In this document: piece after piece, positions 27,942 through 40,108 of the stretch
How the letters are laid out: every line of letters begins with the position of its first letter
Position numbering within the stretch: the stretch's first letter is position 1
Assembly (NCBI GenBank): GCA_900318145.1
Contig: ONJM01000029.1
Span: forward strand, 1-57,541
Reading direction: 5' to 3'
DNA: 57,541 nucleotides
DNA from: an uncultured Eubacteriales bacterium
Lineage (GTDB): Bacteria; Bacillota; Clostridia; Christensenellales; Aristaeellaceae
Position numbers and translations under genes: made by a program
Notes under the pieces: generated by a model
Database searches by the model: none
What the model was told of the DNA's origin: nothing
Seen by the model: only the letters and a program-made list of their open reading frames with translations

Positions 27942-28235
27942 TTACTCCGGAATGACGTAATCGCATGCGACAGAGGCGCTCCGCACCTCGTGCATGCGTT
28001 TTTTTACGGGCATATGCACCGGGTGGGTCTGGTAGGCGTCGAAGGCTTCCCGGCTGTCGAATTCGGTGATCAGGGCCAGGTCGTAGGAACGGTCGCTGCG
28101 CAGGAAGTCCGCGCCGGCCTCCAGGTTCACCATGCCCCCGATTTTGCCCTTCATGCCGTAGAAGTTTTTCACGAGCTGCGGGATTTCGTCTTTGTACTCA
28201 TCCTTGATTTTGAACATTACAATGTGGCGAATCAT
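27942..28235 (-). CDS. Dabb (stress-responsive A/B barrel) domain protein
   Basis: A 97-residue protein made of one ferredoxin-like Dabb domain: MIRHIVMFKIKDE at the start, the central LEAGADFLRSDRSYDLALITEFDSREAFDAYQTHPVH, and a basic middle. Such small barrels form dimers; the biochemical role in bacteria is not known. AAAGGAG precedes the ATG at 28235. It follows malic enzyme on the same strand after 41 bp and may be co-transcribed with it. Confidence 0.82.
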   Translation of the reverse strand: MIRHIVMFKIKDEYKDEIPQLVKNFYGMKGKIGGMVNLEAGADFLRSDRSYDLALITEFDSREAFDAYQTHPVHMPVKKRMHEVRSASVACDYVIPE

Positions 28236-28276
28236 TTTACATGCTCCTTTCCGCCCGCGTTTTCCGCGGGGTTCGT

Positions 28277-29446
28277 TCAGATCCGGGCAACGCCGCTGTC
28301 CCGGGCGGCCTGCGCCACGGCTTTGGCGACCGCGGGGCCGACCCGCGGGTCAAAGGCCGCCGGCAGAATGTACTCGCTGCTGAGCTGATCCGGTTCCACA
28401 AGATCCGCCAGGGCGCGGGAGGCGGCCAGCTTCATGGGCTGGTTGATATCCCTTGCCCGCACGTCCAGCGCGCCGCGGAAAACGCCGGGGAAGACCAGGA
28501 CGTTGTTGATCTGGTTGGGATGGTCACTGCGGCCGGTGCCCACAATGGCGGCGCCGGCAGCCAGCGCGTCCGCCGGCTCGATTTCGGGAACCGGATTGGC
28601 CATGGCGAGGACGACGGCGCCCGGCGCCATGGAGGCGACCATTTCCCGGGTGACGACGTGGGGAGCGCTGACGCCGATGAATACGTCTGCGCCGGCCATG
28701 GCGTCCGCCAGCCTGCCGGAGAACCCTTCCGGATTGGTGATCCGGGCCATTTCCGCCTTCGCGGGGTTCGGGCTTTCCGGATCGGACAGAATGCCTTTGC
28801 TGTCCGCGATCTTCAGATGCTTCACGCCCAGGTCCATGATGTGGCGGGCGATGGCGATGCCGGCGGCGCCGGCCCCGTTGATCACGACTTTCGCTTCACC
28901 GATTTCCTTCTTCACCGCGCGCAGGGCGTTGATCAGGGCGGCGCCAACCACGATGGCCGTGCCGTGCTGATCGTCATGGAAAATCGGGATATCACAGATT
29001 TCCTTCAGCTTCCGCTCGATCTCAAAACACCGGGGCGCGGCGATATCCTCCAGGTTGATGCCGCCGAAGGAGCCGGAGATCAGATAGACGGTGCGGACGA
29101 TCTCGTCCACATCCTTGCTGCGGACGCAGAGCGGGAAAGCGTCCACATCGCCGAAGGCCTTGAACAGGGCGCATTTGCCCTCCATGACCGGCATGCCGGC
29201 TTCCGGCCCGATGTCGCCGAGGCCGAGCACCGCGGTGCCGTCGGTGATCACGGCTACCAGGTTGCTCCGCCGGGTCAGGGTAAAGGATTTATCGTAATCC
29301 TTCTGTATTTCCAGGCAGGGCTGGGCCACGCCCGGCGTGTAGGCAAGGGAAAGATCCTCCTTGCTTTTGACCGGGACGCGGGACACAACCTCGATTTTTC
29401 CCTTCCATTCCCCGTGCAGGCGCAGGGATTCCTCAGCGTAGTTCAA
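28277..29446 (-). CDS. malic enzyme (malate dehydrogenase, oxaloacetate-decarboxylating)
   Basis: A 389-residue NAD(P)-dependent enzyme turning malate into pyruvate and CO2. The N-terminal domain carries [15 protein letters not shown] with the catalytic Tyr and the [16 protein letters not shown] signature. [13 protein letters not shown] contains the metal-binding Asp residues, and [14 protein letters not shown] is the Rossmann loop. Start: AAAGGAGG lies before a TTG at 29446. The upstream ATG at 29482 overlaps the -10 box of the gene's own promoter (TATAAT, 29486-29481), so it would not be in the transcript. Short bacterial form without a phosphotransacetylase domain. Confidence 0.93.
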   Translation of the reverse strand: MNYAEESLRLHGEWKGKIEVVSRVPVKSKEDLSLAYTPGVAQPCLEIQKDYDKSFTLTRRSNLVAVITDGTAVLGLGDIGPEAGMPVMEGKCALFKAFGDVDAFPLCVRSKDVDEIVRTVYLISGSFGGINLEDIAAPRCFEIERKLKEICDIPIFHDDQHGTAIVVGAALINALRAVKKEIGEAKVVINGAGAAGIAIARHIMDLGVKHLKIADSKGILSDPESPNPAKAEMARITNPEGFSGRLADAMAGADVFIGVSAPHVVTREMVASMAPGAVVLAMANPVPEIEPADALAAGAAIVGTGRSDHPNQINNVLVFPGVFRGALDVRARDINQPMKLAASRALADLVEPDQLSSEYILPAAFDPRVGPAVAKAVAQAARDSGVARI

Positions 29447-29480
29447 AGAAGTTTCCTCCTTTATTTCTTGATCAGCCTTC

Positions 29481-29508
29481 ATTATACCGGACAATCCGGA
29501 AAAAACAA
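29481..29508 (-). promoter_or_regulatory. promoter of malic enzyme gene
   Basis: Minus strand: TTGTTT (29508-29503), a 16-bp spacer and TATAAT (29486-29481). It decides the TTG start at 29446. Confidence 0.7.
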
Positions 29509-29574
29509 GGGCGGGGGAAAAAAGACGCCGGGAATACAGAAAACGGCGGATTTCTGGCATTTTCTGCCAATCTC

Positions 29575-29603
29575 TTGAACAGACGGGGAAGGACCGATAT
29601 AAT
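29575..29603 (+). promoter_or_regulatory. promoter of AEC transporter gene
   Basis: TTGAAC (29575-29580), a 17-bp spacer and TATAAT (29598-29603); divergent from the malic enzyme promoter. Confidence 0.75.
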
Positions 29604-29649
29604 ACCTGTATACGAGCGTGAAAAACGCGCGCGGAAGGGGATGGGCCGG

Positions 29650-30597
29650 ATGGCGGAAAGCTTTATGGTGGCCTTCAACGCGGTGGCGCCGTTCCTGGTG
29701 CTGCTGGGGATCGGCTTCGGCGCGGTGCGGCTGAAGCTGACGGACCGGGCCTTCATGAACCGGCTGAACACCCTGAATTTCAAGCTGTTCTTTCCCTTCC
29801 TGATGTTCAACAACATATACGGCGCAAAGCCGGAAAACATGCCCTCCCCGAAGCTGCTGATCATGGGGGCGGGCTCGGTGGTGCTGCTGGTGATCCTGCT
29901 GGTGGCCATTGTGCCGAAAATCGTGAAGGAGAACCCGCGGCGGGGCGTGATCATCCAGGGGATTTTCCGCAGTAATTTCGTCGTGTACGGCATTCCGCTG
30001 ACGAACTATGTGTTCGGGCCGGAGAAGACCTCCGTCTGCGGGATGGTGATCCTGGTGATGGTTTCCCTGTTCAACATCTGCGGGGTGATCGTGCTGGAGC
30101 TGTTCCGGGAGGGCGGAAAGATCCGGGTGAAGCCGCTGCTGCTGGGGATCGCGAAAAACCCGCTGCTGCAGGGCTGCCTCATCGGTCTGCTGTTCTACCT
30201 GCTGCAGATCCGGCTGCCCTCCTTTATCACGGCGCCCGTATCCTCCCTGGCCGGCGCGGCGACCACGCTGGCGCTGGTGGTGCTCGGGGCGAACCTGAAG
30301 TTTGAGGAGCTGCGGAAAAACAGCCGCGCGATTTCCGCCGTGCTCGGCATCCGCCTGCTCCTGCTGCCGGCCGTGATGGTGGCCTTCGGATACCTGATCG
30401 GGCTGCGGGACGTGGAGCTGTTCCTGGTCCTGATGATTTTCGGAACCCCGGTGGCGACCTCCTCCTATCCCATGGCCCAGAACATGGGCGGGGACGGGCA
30501 GCTGGCCGGCCAGCTGGTGTTTGTGAGTACGGTGGCGAGCCTGGCGACCATCTTCCTGTTCATTTTTACGATGTCGCAGCTGGGGCTGCTGGTCTGA
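29650..30597 (+). CDS. AEC-family transporter (auxin efflux carrier-like permease)
   Basis: Membrane protein of 315 residues with about ten hydrophobic segments in two five-helix halves, starting FMVAFNAVAPFLVLLGIGFGAV and ending TVASLATIFLFIFTM. FGTPVATSSYPMAQNMGGDGQLAGQLV is the typical AEC crossover region. Some bacterial relatives move malate or other carboxylates; the divergent malic enzyme gene makes a malate link attractive but unproven. GGAAGGGG at 29633-29640 favours ATG 29650 over ATG 29641. Confidence 0.82.
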   Translation: MAESFMVAFNAVAPFLVLLGIGFGAVRLKLTDRAFMNRLNTLNFKLFFPFLMFNNIYGAKPENMPSPKLLIMGAGSVVLLVILLVAIVPKIVKENPRRGVIIQGIFRSNFVVYGIPLTNYVFGPEKTSVCGMVILVMVSLFNICGVIVLELFREGGKIRVKPLLLGIAKNPLLQGCLIGLLFYLLQIRLPSFITAPVSSLAGAATTLALVVLGANLKFEELRKNSRAISAVLGIRLLLLPAVMVAFGYLIGLRDVELFLVLMIFGTPVATSSYPMAQNMGGDGQLAGQLVFVSTVASLATIFLFIFTMSQLGLLV

Positions 30598-30628
30598 TTT
30601 CCGGCGGAGAAAGGCAGGCGAAACGCGG

Positions 30629-32320
30629 ATGAAGTGGCATGTATCCCTGGCGGTAAAAGTGAATATCCTGATTATTGCCGTCATTATCACGGTTTCCCTG
30701 CTGCTGATGCTGAGCAGCGAGAGAGCGTTCCGCACGGCGGTTTTCGAGCCTTACGAGGAAAAGCTGGCCGACGTGACCATGCCGGAGGGGTGCGAGGACT
30801 ACCTGGAGTTTTTCTCGGGCTTCATGGGCTCGGAGGAGCTGCGGGAGGTCCGCGCCGGAATCGGGACGGACGACGACCGGTATGTGGACTGGCTGAAGAG
30901 CCAGCCCGCCATGAATCCGGCCGTTGTGGAAGGGAATACCATGTCCCTGCTTTACGACGTGCTTTCCTTTTCCGTGATTGTGGACGCGGTCCGGGAGGAA
31001 TACGACATGGATTCCGTGATCGCGGAGATCGACAAGGACGGAAAGGTATACCGGGTTTTCAACAGTGAGAAGGGAAGCTTCCTGACAAACGGTTATTACC
31101 AGTTTGGCCTGGAGGAGGGCTTCAGGGATCTGCGGGCGGAGGACTTCGCGAAGCCTGTCATGAGTGTGAAAAACGATATTTACGACATGGTCCGCTGCGT
31201 GGAAACTCCCCTGAAAAGCGGGACGGCCCGCTTCTGGCTGATCTACTACATGACGGATACGGTTCAGGAACACAACGGCTTCGTGACACGGACCATCCTG
31301 TTCCTGGTGGGCATCACCGTGGTGCTTTCCGCGGCTACTGTGCTGCTGCTGCGGCGGTACGTGACCCGTCCGGTGCGGAAACTGGCGAAGGCGGCGACGG
31401 AATTTGTCCCCGGGGAGGACGGAACCTATTCCGCGGATAAGATCAGCAAGGTGGAAATCCGCACCCGGGATGAGATCGGCGCTCTCAGCCATGAAATTAT
31501 TTCCATGCAGACGCGGATCGTCGAAAGCACAGATAACCTGACCCGGATGACCAAGGAGAAGGAACGGATCAACACGGAGCTGAACATGGCGACCCGGATC
31601 CAGGAGGATTCGCTGCCGCACGTATTTCCGCCCTTCCCGGACCGGAAGGAGTTTGACCTGTACGCGTTCATGCGGCCCGCGCGGGAAGTGGGCGGGGATT
31701 TCTATGATTTCTTCTTCATCGACGATGACCACCTGGCCCTGGAGATCGCGGACGTGAGCGGGAAGGGAATTCCCGGCGCCCTCTTCATGATGGTTGCCAA
31801 GGCGGTGCTGAAGAACAACGCGAAGCTCGGCGGCTCCCCCGCCGAAACCCTGGCGATCACCAACGACACGATCTGCTCCAGCAACAAGGCGGGCATGTTC
31901 GTTTCCGTATGGCTGGGCATCCTGGAGATCAGCACGGGAAAGATCACGGCGGTCAACGCCGGCCATGAGTATCCCGTCCTGTACCGGAAGGAAACGGGAA
32001 AATATGAGATGTTCAAGGATCCGCACGGCTTTGTGGTCGGCGGGATGGCCGGCCTGCGGTACAGGGAATATACGCTGAACCTGAAACCGGGCGACCGGGT
32101 CTTCGTATACACGGACGGCGTGCCGGAGGCGACGGATCCGCAGAATCAGCTTTTCGGTACGGAAAGGATGATCAGCGCCCTGAACCGGAACACCTTCGCC
32201 GACCCGGAGGATACCCTGCGGGGCGTGGAGCGGGAAGTGAACCGGTTTGTCGGCGGCGCCGAGCAGTTCGACGATATGACGATGCTTTATCTGGAATACA
32301 GGGGAACGGAAAAGACCTGA
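30629..32320 (+). CDS. membrane HAMP-PP2C (RsbU/SpoIIE-like) serine phosphatase
   Basis: A 563-residue signalling protein. A membrane helix at about 10-30 and another at about 228-250 enclose an extracytoplasmic sensor domain with no recognised ligand motif. HAMP (RRYVTRPVRKLAKAA) and a coiled linker follow. The C-terminal PP2C-type phosphatase shows MATRIQEDSLP, the metal-binding REVGGDFYDFFFI, IADVSGKGIPGALFM, and VFVYTDGVPEATD with EQFDDMTML. Such proteins dephosphorylate anti-anti-sigma factors, but no SpoIIAA/RsbV or RsbW-type gene is nearby. Located 31 bp after the AEC gene, possibly in one transcript. Confidence 0.88.
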   Translation: MKWHVSLAVKVNILIIAVIITVSLLLMLSSERAFRTAVFEPYEEKLADVTMPEGCEDYLEFFSGFMGSEELREVRAGIGTDDDRYVDWLKSQPAMNPAVVEGNTMSLLYDVLSFSVIVDAVREEYDMDSVIAEIDKDGKVYRVFNSEKGSFLTNGYYQFGLEEGFRDLRAEDFAKPVMSVKNDIYDMVRCVETPLKSGTARFWLIYYMTDTVQEHNGFVTRTILFLVGITVVLSAATVLLLRRYVTRPVRKLAKAATEFVPGEDGTYSADKISKVEIRTRDEIGALSHEIISMQTRIVESTDNLTRMTKEKERINTELNMATRIQEDSLPHVFPPFPDRKEFDLYAFMRPAREVGGDFYDFFFIDDDHLALEIADVSGKGIPGALFMMVAKAVLKNNAKLGGSPAETLAITNDTICSSNKAGMFVSVWLGILEISTGKITAVNAGHEYPVLYRKETGKYEMFKDPHGFVVGGMAGLRYREYTLNLKPGDRVFVYTDGVPEATDPQNQLFGTERMISALNRNTFADPEDTLRGVEREVNRFVGGAEQFDDMTMLYLEYRGTEKT

Positions 32321-32327
32321 GGACCGG

Positions 32328-33716
32328 TTATTCCGCGTCGTTCACCACATTGCGGGCCCAGAAGTCGGACCGCAGCATCAGCAGGCCGATCACCAGCTTG
32401 ATCACGTCTATAAACTGAACGCAGAAATAAATCTGCAGAATATCGAGATCCGTGTGCTGCGTCAGGAACCAGGCCAGCAGCACCGTGACTGCCCAGGTGT
32501 ATACCGCGTCGAAGAAGAAGGTAATGACCGTGCGGCCGCCGGAGCGGATGGTGAAGTACGTCACGTGCGCGAAGGAATGGATGGGCAGGGAAAGGCCGGC
32601 GATAACCAGCAGGCGCCGGGTCAGGTCCCGAACCTCCGATCCCACGTTGTACAGCATGGGCACCAGCGGGGAGCAGGCGATCATGACCGCGCCGATGAGG
32701 ATATGAATGACCTCGGTCAGGAAGATCAGCTTCCGGTCCACGTCCCGGGCCTCCTCCATTTCGCCCGCGCCCAGCCGCTGCCCCACCATGATGGAGACGG
32801 CGCTGCCCATGCCGAACATGATGACGCAGAACAGGTTCCAGGCGGTGCCGGAGATGTTCAGGGCGGCCACCGCGTTCAGGCCGCGGGTGGAATAGAACCG
32901 GTTGATGAAGGTCATGCCCAGGGACCAGAGAATCTCGTTGACCAGCAGGGGCAGGCCGGTGCGGGTGATCCGCCCGATGAGCCGGGAGGGCACGCGGAAG
33001 CTCCGGTAAGCGCCCCGGAAGAAGCGGTACCGGTCCGTATTCCGGTGGGAATGGACCAGCACGATCCCCAGCTCCACATACCGGGCGATGACCGTGGCGA
33101 TCGCCGCGCCTTCCACGCCCAGGGCGGGCGCGCCCAGGTTTCCGTAGATCAGCACCCAGTTCAGGAAAAGGTTTGTCAGGATCGAAATAATGCCCGCCAC
33201 CATGGGCGCCCGGGTTTCCCCGGCCTCCCGGAGCGTGCCGGTGTATGCCTGGGACAGGGAGAAGGGCAGCAGCCCCCACAGCATGATCCGCAGATAGCCG
33301 TTGCCCAGCCGCTGCGTCAGCGCCAGGTCGCCCCCGTTGCTTTCCCCCTGCAGGAAGGAAGCGATGAAGGACGGGCCGAAAATCAGGTAGACCAGTATGG
33401 CGGCCAGGGAGCAGCAGGTGATGAAATACAGCTTGAAGCGGAAGGTATGGCGCATTCCGTCCATATCGCCCTTGCCGTAGAACTGGGCGCCGAAAATGCT
33501 GGCGCCGCTCAGGCCGCCGAAGGTGGCCAGCATGTGCACCATCAGCACGGAATTGGCGATGGAGGCGGCGGAAATGGCTTCCGTCCCCAGGCTGCCCACC
33601 ATGATGTTGTCCAGCAGGGAAACGAACGAGGAAATAAACTGCTGGATCACAATCGGAATCAGCAGCGTCAGTACGCTTCTGTAAAAGGCTTTTGTGCCGA
33701 TAAACCGTTTGAACAT
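32328..33716 (-). CDS. MATE-family efflux transporter
   Basis: Membrane protein of 462 residues with twelve predicted hydrophobic segments in two related halves. SFVSLLDNIMVGSLGTEAISAASIAN near the N-terminus and the matching second half (FINRFYSTRGLNAVAALNISGTAWN) are typical MATE patterns. Such carriers export cationic drugs or metabolites with Na+ or H+. A purine-rich GGGAGAGGG precedes the ATG at 33716. Convergent with the phosphatase gene with only 7 bp between, and divergent from smc. Promoter at 33760-33787. Confidence 0.9.
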   Translation of the reverse strand: MFKRFIGTKAFYRSVLTLLIPIVIQQFISSFVSLLDNIMVGSLGTEAISAASIANSVLMVHMLATFGGLSGASIFGAQFYGKGDMDGMRHTFRFKLYFITCCSLAAILVYLIFGPSFIASFLQGESNGGDLALTQRLGNGYLRIMLWGLLPFSLSQAYTGTLREAGETRAPMVAGIISILTNLFLNWVLIYGNLGAPALGVEGAAIATVIARYVELGIVLVHSHRNTDRYRFFRGAYRSFRVPSRLIGRITRTGLPLLVNEILWSLGMTFINRFYSTRGLNAVAALNISGTAWNLFCVIMFGMGSAVSIMVGQRLGAGEMEEARDVDRKLIFLTEVIHILIGAVMIACSPLVPMLYNVGSEVRDLTRRLLVIAGLSLPIHSFAHVTYFTIRSGGRTVITFFFDAVYTWAVTVLLAWFLTQHTDLDILQIYFCVQFIDVIKLVIGLLMLRSDFWARNVVNDAE

Positions 33717-33759
33717 CCCCGGAACCCTCTCCCAGTCCTATATATACATGAATAACGCC

Positions 33760-33787
33760 ATTGTACATGGTTGAACGGGAAAGTCAA
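33760..33787 (-). promoter_or_regulatory. promoter of MATE transporter gene
   Basis: Minus strand: TTGACT (33787-33782), a 16-bp spacer and TACAAT (33765-33760). Confidence 0.65.
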
Positions 33788-33804
33788 CCGTGTATTTTTG
33801 CTGT

Positions 33805-33840
33805 CGCCGGGTTTTTTCCGGCGCCTGTTCATGATATAAT
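33805..33840 (+). promoter_or_regulatory. smc upstream region: hairpin and -10 box
   Basis: CGCCGG (33805-33810) and CCGGCG (33818-33823) form an inverted repeat around a T-run. TATAAT (33835-33840) is the likely -10 box 45 bp before smc. The -35 region is poor and overlaps the hairpin. Confidence 0.45.
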
Positions 33841-33884
33841 CAACTGTTGTTCACGCATCACGCGCGGAACGGTCTGGAGGAAGT

Positions 33885-37448
<3,564 letters not shown>

Positions 37449-37467
37449 GTTTCGGAGGAAGAGAACG

Positions 37468-38802
37468 ATGAGGAGAGTGGCGGGATTATTCACCGCGCTG
37501 GTTCTGCTGCTGACGGCGGCGGTGGGCTTTGCGGAAACCGCGCCGGATCTGTACGACCTGTACGACAGCACGGAGCAGGGGGAGCAGTGGATCGGCACGG
37601 CGGTTCCCGTGCTGGACGGGGTGCTGATCGCGTCTTCAGCGGCGGTACCGGATTCGGTGACATCCCTGAAGATCTGGAACGGGGCGGAATACCTGTACGC
37701 CGCTTCGGCGCTGCCGGCCGCGGGCGGAAGCCTGCTGGTGATCCTGGCGGACCTGGAGGACAGGCAGCCGTCCGTTCCGTACTATCCCTTCGCGGAAATG
37801 CCGGAGATCCCGAACCCCGGGGAACTGCTGGTCCGCAGCGGCGACTGGATGCGCTCCCGCGTCAACCGGGCGGTTTACGGCGCCGCGCCGATCACCTGGC
37901 AGGGACTGAACTGCCTGGCGCTGACCCTGTCCGGGGAGACGGACCTGGGCGCCCCGCTGCTGACGGCAGGCGGGGAGCTGGCGGGGATCGTCGCGGCGGA
38001 ATACGCCGAAGGCGAGCACCGGTACGTGGCCGTGACCGTGCGGCAGATCGCGGAGCTTCTGCAGGAGATCGCGGAGCGGATCTACAGGGAGGATATCGCG
38101 GACACCCGGCCCGAAGGCTACACGGTCACCCTGGATAACAATGAAGCCGTCTTTGACTGGACGGACGTAAAGCTTCCGGAAGTGCCGGAAGGGCAGAAGC
38201 TTTACCATATCGTGGCGGACGCGGATTCCTCCTACCTGACCTTCAATGAGGTGAAACCGGGCGGAGATACGAAGACGGCCATGCTGCTGACGCCCGGGAG
38301 GACGTATATTTCCGGGCTGGCGGTCGCGGATGCGGACAGGGGGCCGTCGGAGCTGCCGGAGCAGTACGCCGTCACGGCGCTGCCGGAAGCGGAGCCGCTG
38401 ACGGATTACGGCTTCCGCTCCGTCCGGTTTGCCGTCGCGGAAATGGCGGAAGGCGGGGCAAAGGACGCGATGCCCGTTCCGGCGGAAAAGGTTACGGAGG
38501 AGCTGCTGCGCGGCGGCAGGGGCTGCATTTACTCCCTGTCCACCTATGACGCGGACACGACAAAGGACAGCATCCCGATGCTGATTGCCCTGACGGCGCC
38601 GGACGGCAGCAATTACCGCTACGAAAGCGGCTGGTACTACGACGCTTCCCTGAAGGAAGGCGACGAATGGTATGTTCCCCTGGCGGACACGGGGCTGCTG
38701 GAGATGCTGAACGAGACCGGCTATCCGGAAGGCGTTTACGAAGTGGCCATGTATATCGGCGGAAAGCTGGCGGACAGCTTTACCTTTGAACTGACAAAAT
38801 AA
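37468..38802 (+). CDS. secreted protein with degenerate trypsin-like fold
   Basis: A 444-residue exported protein with a clear signal peptide (MRRVAGLFTALVLLLTAAVGFAETAPD). Residues 35-210 resemble a chymotrypsin-fold protease: WIGTAVPVLDGVLIASSAAV aligns with the catalytic-His strand and LSGETDLGAPLLTAGGELAGIVAAEY with the GxSGxP region. The His is absent and the nucleophile Ser appears replaced (TDLGAPL), so it is probably not a protease. The C-terminal half (about 215-444) looks like beta-rich domains of unknown role. GGAGG at 37454-37458 sets the ATG at 37468, 20 bp after smc. lysA-like follows after 16 bp, so a shared operon is likely. Confidence 0.6.
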   Translation: MRRVAGLFTALVLLLTAAVGFAETAPDLYDLYDSTEQGEQWIGTAVPVLDGVLIASSAAVPDSVTSLKIWNGAEYLYAASALPAAGGSLLVILADLEDRQPSVPYYPFAEMPEIPNPGELLVRSGDWMRSRVNRAVYGAAPITWQGLNCLALTLSGETDLGAPLLTAGGELAGIVAAEYAEGEHRYVAVTVRQIAELLQEIAERIYREDIADTRPEGYTVTLDNNEAVFDWTDVKLPEVPEGQKLYHIVADADSSYLTFNEVKPGGDTKTAMLLTPGRTYISGLAVADADRGPSELPEQYAVTALPEAEPLTDYGFRSVRFAVAEMAEGGAKDAMPVPAEKVTEELLRGGRGCIYSLSTYDADTTKDSIPMLIALTAPDGSNYRYESGWYYDASLKEGDEWYVPLADTGLLEMLNETGYPEGVYEVAMYIGGKLADSFTFELTK

Positions 38803-38818
38803 ACGGAGGCGGAAAATT

Positions 38819-40081
38819 ATGCCGAACTTTTCCCTGCGGGACGACGTATTCGAGCGCGCTGCGGAGCTTTTTCCGACACCTTTCCACCTGTACGACGAAC
38901 AGGGGATCCGGCAGCGTGCCCGGAACCTGAACAAAGCTTTTGCCTGGTGCCCGGATTTCCGGGAGTATTTCGCCGTGAAGGCGCTGCCGAACCCGGCGGT
39001 GCTCCGGATCCTGAAGGAGGAAGGCTGCGGGCTGGACTGCTCGTCCGCCACGGAGCTGACGCTGGCGAAGGCCTGCGGCTTTTCCGGGGACGAGGTGATT
39101 CTCTCCGCCAACGCCATGCCGCCGGAGGAGTTTGCCCAGGCCCGGGCCCTGGGCGCCCATATCAACCTGGACGATATCACGGATATTGAGCTGCTGCGGA
39201 CCCACGGCGGCATTCCGGAGTGCGTCTGCCTGCGCTACAATCCGGGCGGACAGTTCTCCATCGGGAACACGATCATGGGCAACCCGGGGGAGGCGAAATA
39301 CGGCTTCATGCCTTCCCAGCTGCGGGAGGGCCTGGACATCCTGAAAGGGCTGGGCGTCCGGGCCTTCGGGCTGCACGCCTTCCTGTCCTCCAACACCCGG
39401 GACGAGACGTATTATCCGGGCCTGGCGCGGGAGCTGCTGTCCCTGGGGAAAAGACTGGCGGCGGAAACGGGCCTCCGGTTCGCCTATGTGGACCTGTCCG
39501 GCGGCATCGGAATTCCCTACCGGCCGGAGGAGCCGGAAACGGACGTGCAGGCCATCGGCGAGGGCGTCCGGAAGGTCTATGAGGAAATCGTGCCGGAAGG
39601 CGGCGTGGCCGTCAAGACGGAGCTGGGCCGCTGGATGACCGGTCCGGTGGGCTGGCTGGTGACCCGGGCGGTGCACGAAAAGAAGATCTACCGCGACTAT
39701 ATCGGCACGGACGCCTCGGCGGTGAACCTGATGCGCCCGGCGATGTACGGCGCGTACCACCATATCACCGTATGCGGAAAAAGAGACTGGCCGGCGGATC
39801 ATGTGTACGACGTCACCGGCAGCCTGTGCGAGAACAACGATAAATTCGCGATTGAAAGGAACCTGCCGGAGATCCGGATCGGGGATCTGCTGGTGATTCA
39901 CGATACCGGCGCCCACGGCTGGTCGATGGGATACAACTACAACGGGCGGACCCGGAGCGCGGAAATCCTCTACACCGAAGACGGGGATTACCGCATGATC
40001 CGTCGCGCCGAAACCGCGGCGGACTACTTCGCCACGCTGGATATCGATCCAGCGGCGGAAGCGCTGGGAGTTCGCCGCTGA
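38819..40081 (+). CDS. diaminopimelate decarboxylase-like PLP enzyme (fold type III)
   Basis: A 420-residue alanine-racemase-fold decarboxylase, nearest in pattern to LysA, which makes lysine from meso-diaminopimelate. The PLP lysine lies in FAVKALPNP, followed by GLDCSSATEL, LSGGIGIP, and SLCENNDKF carrying the active-site Cys of the partner subunit. Several signature sites differ from typical LysA: ELGR instead of EPGR, LHAFLSSN instead of HxHIGS, and HDTGAHGWSM instead of DAGAYGYSM. It may be LysA itself or a paralogue acting on a related diamino acid. GGAGG precedes the ATG. Last gene of the smc operon. Confidence 0.75.
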   Translation: MPNFSLRDDVFERAAELFPTPFHLYDEQGIRQRARNLNKAFAWCPDFREYFAVKALPNPAVLRILKEEGCGLDCSSATELTLAKACGFSGDEVILSANAMPPEEFAQARALGAHINLDDITDIELLRTHGGIPECVCLRYNPGGQFSIGNTIMGNPGEAKYGFMPSQLREGLDILKGLGVRAFGLHAFLSSNTRDETYYPGLARELLSLGKRLAAETGLRFAYVDLSGGIGIPYRPEEPETDVQAIGEGVRKVYEEIVPEGGVAVKTELGRWMTGPVGWLVTRAVHEKKIYRDYIGTDASAVNLMRPAMYGAYHHITVCGKRDWPADHVYDVTGSLCENNDKFAIERNLPEIRIGDLLVIHDTGAHGWSMGYNYNGRTRSAEILYTEDGDYRMIRRAETAADYFATLDIDPAAEALGVRR

Positions 40082-40108
40082 GCCGTTGAGCTGAAGAAAT
40101 CCGGGAAA

